The notes beneath the pieces were generated by a model. The model ran no database searches, was not told where the DNA came from, and worked only from the letters and a program-made list of their open reading frames with translations. 64,000 bases of DNA from positions 1 through 64,000 of the forward strand of contig JAJEAN010000001.1 of the NCBI GenBank assembly GCA_022822725.1, written 5' to 3'. The translations under genes were made by a program, and so were the position numbers. This stretch comes from Candidatus Latescibacterota bacterium. Lineage in GTDB: Bacteria; JAAXHH01. Shown piece after piece: positions 60,351 to 64,000 of the stretch (positions within the stretch are counted from its first letter, which is position 1; every line of letters starts with the position of its first letter).

Positions 60351-61574
60351 TCATTCAGCCAAGTCCAGGATCGTTTCGTCGTCAATATCCAGCAGGCGAC
60401 CTACTTCAAGCAGTCGACTTTTCGAAATCTCCTCTCTCCACCACGCTTCCAAAGTCAATGACAGAATCTGCCATTTTAATTCAAGGTCCCACTGCTTATC
60501 GCCGTTGGAGTTGTTATCTTCTGAAGCCGCACTAACAGCACGCCGATATCGTAAAGCCTCTTCCGTCCGTGCAAGTAGGTCCTGGGCTTGTTCCTGGTTG
60601 ATATGATTCAACCCGCGTAGCCGCCATACCGCAGCCGCATAGCTGACTCCAAAATGCCAGGCCAATAATGAAACATCGGTATAGGTGACTTTCTGTGAGC
60701 CTGATGGACTACGTAGTTGACCTTGAATTCCCTCGTCAGTTACGGCATCTACTGCAGTTTCATCTCGTCGAACAATTCTGCCTTTCCCCATACTGTGCAT
60801 AAACTCACGCACACCCTCTTCCGGCATAAGAAACGCAGCAGCAAATGCGTTAGCTCGCTGCTCGGTCCTCATCTGGGCATTTCCAACATTGGTTATGGAG
60901 GCTGGCTTATCTCTGTCCATAAGTGCATGGCCGTGTTCATGGGCAAATGAGAAACGCCGACGGACGGGGGCCTGGGCACGATTCGCAAGGATCGCCATTC
61001 CAAACTCAGGACTGCTCAAAAAAAGACCGGAAACATCATCGGGCAACTTGATCGCCGCAGTCCAGATGTTCTGGTGGGAGAAGGTCTCGGGCACCTTAAC
61101 GGGAGCCTGGCCCAATTGTAGACGCCTACGCTCTTGTTCAGCTACGTACTGACCCTGTGAGATTGCGTGACCGGTCGATCGAGGAATTGGTAGCTCAAAA
61201 CGTGGCAGGGAAACTTCGGTACTCCCACCGGTCAGCCTTCTGAGTTTCGCTCCTTCTCGGAGTAACCGCAGACAACGATCAGCTTCCTTTTTTACAACAT
61301 CCTCCTGAAGTCCCGGTTCAGCTCGAAAAAGAGCGACGATCGGGTCGAGCGAGTCCTCTAAGGAAGTCGGACTAACGAACCACTCAATAGGACGATTGTA
61401 CAACTCCGCCAGCCGGGTCAGTTCCAATGTTGAAACTTGACGCTGACCAGTTTCCATACGACTGATCGCTGACGTTTGTACCCCTAGTACAATTGCAGCT
61501 TCTTCCTGCGTTATCTTTCGGTTTTCTCGTGCTAGCCGCAAACACTGGCCAAGCTGTTCTAGAGTGACAGTCAT
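60351..61574 (-). CDS. XRE helix-turn-helix / ImmA-IrrE metallopeptidase
   Basis: This 407-residue protein has an N-terminal XRE HTH (ITQEEAAIVLGVQTSAISRM). The C-terminal half has an ImmA/IrrE (COG2856) zinc-protease motif FSFAHEHGHALMD (HExxH) with a later Glu-containing helix (EQRANAFAAAFLMPE). This is the standard layout of regulators that repress their own operon and cleave a repressor or toxin. ATG 61574 has AAAGGAG six bases upstream; I reject the longer frame from 61679. It forms an operon with the downstream PIN gene. Confidence 0.9.
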   Translation of the reverse strand: MTVTLEQLGQCLRLARENRKITQEEAAIVLGVQTSAISRMETGQRQVSTLELTRLAELYNRPIEWFVSPTSLEDSLDPIVALFRAEPGLQEDVVKKEADRCLRLLREGAKLRRLTGGSTEVSLPRFELPIPRSTGHAISQGQYVAEQERRRLQLGQAPVKVPETFSHQNIWTAAIKLPDDVSGLFLSSPEFGMAILANRAQAPVRRRFSFAHEHGHALMDRDKPASITNVGNAQMRTEQRANAFAAAFLMPEEGVREFMHSMGKGRIVRRDETAVDAVTDEGIQGQLRSPSGSQKVTYTDVSLLAWHFGVSYAAAVWRLRGLNHINQEQAQDLLARTEEALRYRRAVSAASEDNNSNGDKQWDLELKWQILSLTLEAWWREEISKSRLLEVGRLLDIDDETILDLAE

Positions 61575-61946
61575 ATCCGACTCCTTTCGGTGGAATTGAG
61601 TCCCGTTCGTATACTTGATCAGATATAACAACGGTATCGAGAAACCACTCGATTTAAAATTTACCATAATGCATATCATATGTCAATATTATCCTATAAG
61701 TTTTACTTCATAGCAAATAGTCGACTACTATTTATGTTTTAAGTCAATCTTGCTGAGGGTTATCCTGGATTAGCTTAGCAAGTTGACGATATCAAATCAC
61801 TTATATACAGGTTTTGGGCGGAATCTCAGATAGGATAGGAAACAGTACTACATCACGACTAAGTTCGAAATGTTACTACTTCAATGACTACGAAGACTAC
61901 ATACTAAGGGGCAAATAACGCGGTTTGCGGACCAATAATTACTGAA
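61575..61946. other. AT-rich intergenic region upstream of the XRE-ImmA gene
   Basis: This 372-base region is markedly AT-richer than the rest of the window and has no gene. It holds the leftward promoter (listed separately) and a possible short hairpin CGAG-TGGTTT-CTCG (61637-61651) in the 5' leader. Confidence 0.7.
61658..61686 (-). promoter_or_regulatory. Promoter of the XRE-ImmA/PIN operon
   Basis: Read leftward: TTGACA (61686-61681), 17 bases containing ATGATATGCATTATGG, then TAAATT (61663-61658). The palindromic ATGCAT core in the spacer is a possible operator. Confidence 0.7.
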
Positions 61947-62870
61947 CTACTCCGCCTCTTCCCTTAGCTCATCCGCCGCCTTGCAGTTGCGGATCCAGAT
62001 CTTGTCCTGCGCGGGTTCGTAGCCCTTCCAGGCATAGGGGTCGGTGCCGGAGACCGGGACGATGACGCGCCGGTCGGCCGTGGCGGGGCGCTCGCCCTCT
62101 TCGATGCCCCAGGGCAGGAGGCTCCACGCGTTGCAGTAGTGGTTTACCAGCACGCGTCGGGTCTGGTCGCTGCGGTTCTTGTAGGACCGGTGCAGGAGGT
62201 AGCCGTTGAAGAAAACCAGGGCCCCGGCGCGGACCTCGACCGGCACTTCCACGGACTCGTCGAAACCGTAGCTCTCAGGCGCGAAATCGAATTCGTCGGG
62301 GTTCTCGTGCGCGTGCTGGGGGTACAGGTAGCCGTTGCGGTGGGAACCGGGAATGACGTAAAGGCAGCCGTTCTCGATCGTCGCGTCGTCCACGGCGATC
62401 CACGCGCCGATCAGGGACCGGTCCCGCGTGGGGATGAAGATCTCGTCCTGGTGCCAGGCCTGGCCCTGGAACCGGGGCGGCTTGATGAAGTACATGGATT
62501 GCATGCACTTGACGCTCCCGTCCCAGTAGGGCAGGTGGGCGGCGGTGATCTGGCTCAAAACGCCGCAGATCTTCGGATGGCGCACGTACTTCTCGATCAC
62601 CTCGCTGACGAAGTGGGGCTGGTGGATGCACAGGATACGTTGCAGCACGTCGTCGTCGGAATCTTCCGGGCCGGGCGGATCGAGCCCCCTGCAGGGATAC
62701 TTGCCCCGGGCCACGTTGACCAGGTCGTCCTTCAATTCCTGGAGTTCGTCGGCGCTCATCAGGTCGGGTATCACGAGATAACCGTTGTCCACGTAGAACT
62801 GGATCTGCTCATCGTCCACGATCCGGGGGACTTCGATCGCGGGTTCGGTCTGCTGGGAAAGGTCTGTCAT
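61947..62870 (-). CDS. Phytanoyl-CoA dioxygenase (PhyH) family protein
   Basis: This is a 307-residue Fe(II)/2-oxoglutarate dioxygenase. The metal motif is in QAWHQDEIFIP (HxD). IENGCLYVIPGSHRNGYL is the usual strand, and LLHRSYKNRSDQTRR supplies the distal His and 2OG Arg. ATG 62870 is preferred over the preceding TTG; GAGG lies six bases upstream. It is the second PhyH gene in the window (other at 40421). Substrate unknown. It is divergent to the aldehyde-oxidoreductase gene. Confidence 0.92.
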   Translation of the reverse strand: MTDLSQQTEPAIEVPRIVDDEQIQFYVDNGYLVIPDLMSADELQELKDDLVNVARGKYPCRGLDPPGPEDSDDDVLQRILCIHQPHFVSEVIEKYVRHPKICGVLSQITAAHLPYWDGSVKCMQSMYFIKPPRFQGQAWHQDEIFIPTRDRSLIGAWIAVDDATIENGCLYVIPGSHRNGYLYPQHAHENPDEFDFAPESYGFDESVEVPVEVRAGALVFFNGYLLHRSYKNRSDQTRRVLVNHYCNAWSLLPWGIEEGERPATADRRVIVPVSGTDPYAWKGYEPAQDKIWIRNCKAADELREEAE

Positions 62871-63237
62871 CAATGGCCTCGGCCCCTGGACTGCTCAGGT
62901 TCGCATAAAGGTTAATGGTGATGATTTCGCTGGATGAATTCGAGTTGTTCTGACGGTTATTCTACAAGAAGAGAGGGGGGAATGTCAACCGCGCATTGAA
63001 CGGTCGGGGTTATCCCTTGAACGTCCTGCCCGGATGATACCCGTTACTCCGTACGGATTATTGCTGTTTTTGCGCGTATATTCCTTTATATTATGACATT
63101 CCTGTATCACATACGACGCTGCGCGATGATACGGCGCGCGACGATACGACGCTGCGTGATGATACGGCGCGGTCCCGTTCAGATTCCAAAGCTATGACGA
63201 TGATAACAGATACCCGTGCAACAGCGAGGGGGATACT
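62871..63237. other. Divergent intergenic region
   Basis: This 367-base region separates the leftward PhyH gene from the rightward oxidoreductase. It contains a 28-base direct repeat (listed separately) and weak TTGCTG-N18-TTTATA promoter-like hexamers at 63061-63090. Nothing else is recognised. Confidence 0.6.
63111..63171 (+). repeat. 28-nt direct repeat upstream of the oxidoreductase
   Basis: ATACGACGCTGCG is followed by YGATGATACGGCGCG at 63111-63138 and 63144-63171, with one mismatch and a 33-base period. Confidence 0.85.
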
Positions 63238-64000
63238 GTGCTGAAACCCGTAAACGGCACGCCGGGAGACGTGACCGATTATTCCTGCACCCGCATTGAA
63301 TACGACCTGGCTGCCGGCCGCGAAGTCAGCGTCGAGGACCACCGCGTCCAGGACGACATGGACTTCCTGGGAGGCATCGGCCGGTCCTTCAAGATCCTCT
63401 CGGGCTATGACGTGAGCGATCCCTTCGCGCCGGATGCCCCGCTGGTCATCAATACGGGCTGCTTCACCGGCACGCAGTTCATGACCGGGCTGCGTGCGTA
63501 TTTCTCGGGCTACTCTCCGCTGAAACGCACCCGGGCGGGGATGCCTATGCCGGTCTGGTCGGCCATGAGCGGGAGTTTCGGCCGAAAGTTCTCCTATACC
63601 GGCATCGGCGACCTGATTCTCACCGGACGCGCCGCCGTACCCAGCTTCCTGGTGATCAGGCAGACCGACGACGGCCCGGATATTTCCGTGGTCGAAGCCC
63701 CGTCTCACCTGGTCGGCGCACGGGTCCGGGAAAAGATGTTCTACCTGGATGAGCGCTACAACGACGGCGACAAGAACTACCACGCCCATTTCGCCGTGCT
63801 CGGACCGGCCGGTGAAAACTGGGAAACGGTCTGGTACGCTGCCGTGGTGGGGTCGACCCAGGAACAGTTGATGAGCGGGGAAGACAAGTGGCGTTTCGCG
63901 GGCCGGCTCGGCATGGGATCGGTGCTCGGTTCCAAGAACATCCTCGGCATCGTGGCAAGGGCGGAGACGGACTATTACCGCAAGGGCGACGACCGGCTCA
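63238..64000 (+). CDS. Aldehyde:ferredoxin oxidoreductase-like protein (3' truncated)
   Basis: Frame +1 is open from GTG 63238 to the window end (about 254 residues). GAGGGGG lies six bases upstream. The segments DFLGGIGRSFKIL, PLVINTGCFTGTQ, FSYTGIGDLILTG and GRLGMGSVLGSKNILGIVAR match the N-terminal domain of aldehyde:ferredoxin oxidoreductases, which hold a tungsten- or molybdenum-bis-pterin and an Fe-S cluster. The Fe-S cysteines would lie beyond the window edge. Requires molybdopterin synthesis, to which moaE/moaD at 22333 contribute. Confidence 0.82.
   Translation, partial: MLKPVNGTPGDVTDYSCTRIEYDLAAGREVSVEDHRVQDDMDFLGGIGRSFKILSGYDVSDPFAPDAPLVINTGCFTGTQFMTGLRAYFSGYSPLKRTRAGMPMPVWSAMSGSFGRKFSYTGIGDLILTGRAAVPSFLVIRQTDDGPDISVVEAPSHLVGARVREKMFYLDERYNDGDKNYHAHFAVLGPAGENWETVWYAAVVGSTQEQLMSGEDKWRFAGRLGMGSVLGSKNILGIVARAETDYYRKGDDRL

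Noticed and set aside
1-64000. tRNA, rRNA, insertion sequence or prophage
   Set aside because: I found no tRNA-like cloverleaf with a GGTTCRANNCC arm in a suitable context, no rRNA motif, no transposase and no phage structural gene. Small membrane proteins alone are not phage evidence.

Overview
The window is about 64 kb of GC-rich bacterial chromosome with one incomplete gene at each edge. No rRNA, tRNA, CRISPR array, transposase or phage structural gene was recognised. A SprA-type type IX secretion barrel, several phytanoyl-CoA dioxygenase-like enzymes, Gfo/Idh/MocA oxidoreductases, amidohydrolases, a sulfatase-fold enzyme and a secreted plant-type LRR protein together suggest an uncultured FCB-superphylum member such as Latescibacterota. 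That placement is inference. Most genes have clear Shine-Dalgarno sites, and several TTGACA-N17-TANNNT promoters are visible.

Layout. 0-4.3 kb: secreted LRR/metzincin protein and an LRR remnant. 4.6-6.5 kb: PPP-type phosphatase with an apparent ATT start, then three small membrane/coiled-coil proteins. 6.5-16.9 kb: catabolic and accessory genes (MocA oxidoreductase, cupin, class III aminotransferase, HAD, PRTase, Nramp-like transporter, three tandem amidohydrolases, esterase). 16.9-18.5 kb: a minus-strand run of four antitoxin-type genes whose toxins are missing, internally deleted or reduced to stubs. 18.5-23.0 kb: a sulfur-transfer and cofactor cluster (PP-loop tRNA thiolase-like, Mrp, TusA, cysteine desulfurase homologue, MoaE, MoaD). 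The desulfurase homologue lacks the PLP lysine but keeps the persulfide-loop cysteine. 23.3-30 kb: a 38-residue membrane microprotein and the SprA-like gene. 30-40 kb: housekeeping genes (ComEA, RsmD, CoaD, aspartate aminotransferase, NYN protein, malate and isocitrate dehydrogenases, Obg, DprA, heptose-1-phosphate adenylyltransferase). 40-45 kb: a PhyH dioxygenase and a permease, then an AhpD-like peroxidase-family gene. That gene reads through an in-frame TGA exactly where the second cysteine of CxxC belongs, with a hairpin just downstream: a probable CxxU selenoprotein. A SulP-STAS-cNMP-like transporter follows. 45-59.6 kb: MocA oxidoreductase, FHA-GAF-SpoIIE phosphatase, zinc alcohol dehydrogenase, a 1241-residue fatty-acyl reductase/adenylation/HAD fusion, PGI/PMI, epimerase, SDR, sulfatase-fold enzyme and methyltransferase. 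59.7-61.9 kb: an AT-richer island with an XRE-ImmA/PIN pair. 62-64 kb: another PhyH dioxygenase and the start of a tungsten/molybdopterin aldehyde:ferredoxin oxidoreductase-like gene.

The strongest novelty candidates are the CxxU AhpD-like selenoprotein, the lysine-less desulfurase homologue inside a sulfur-relay cluster, the cluster of antitoxins with ruined toxins, the three-domain reductase fusion, and a recurrent pattern of short, locus-specific tandem duplications at or just after stop codons.
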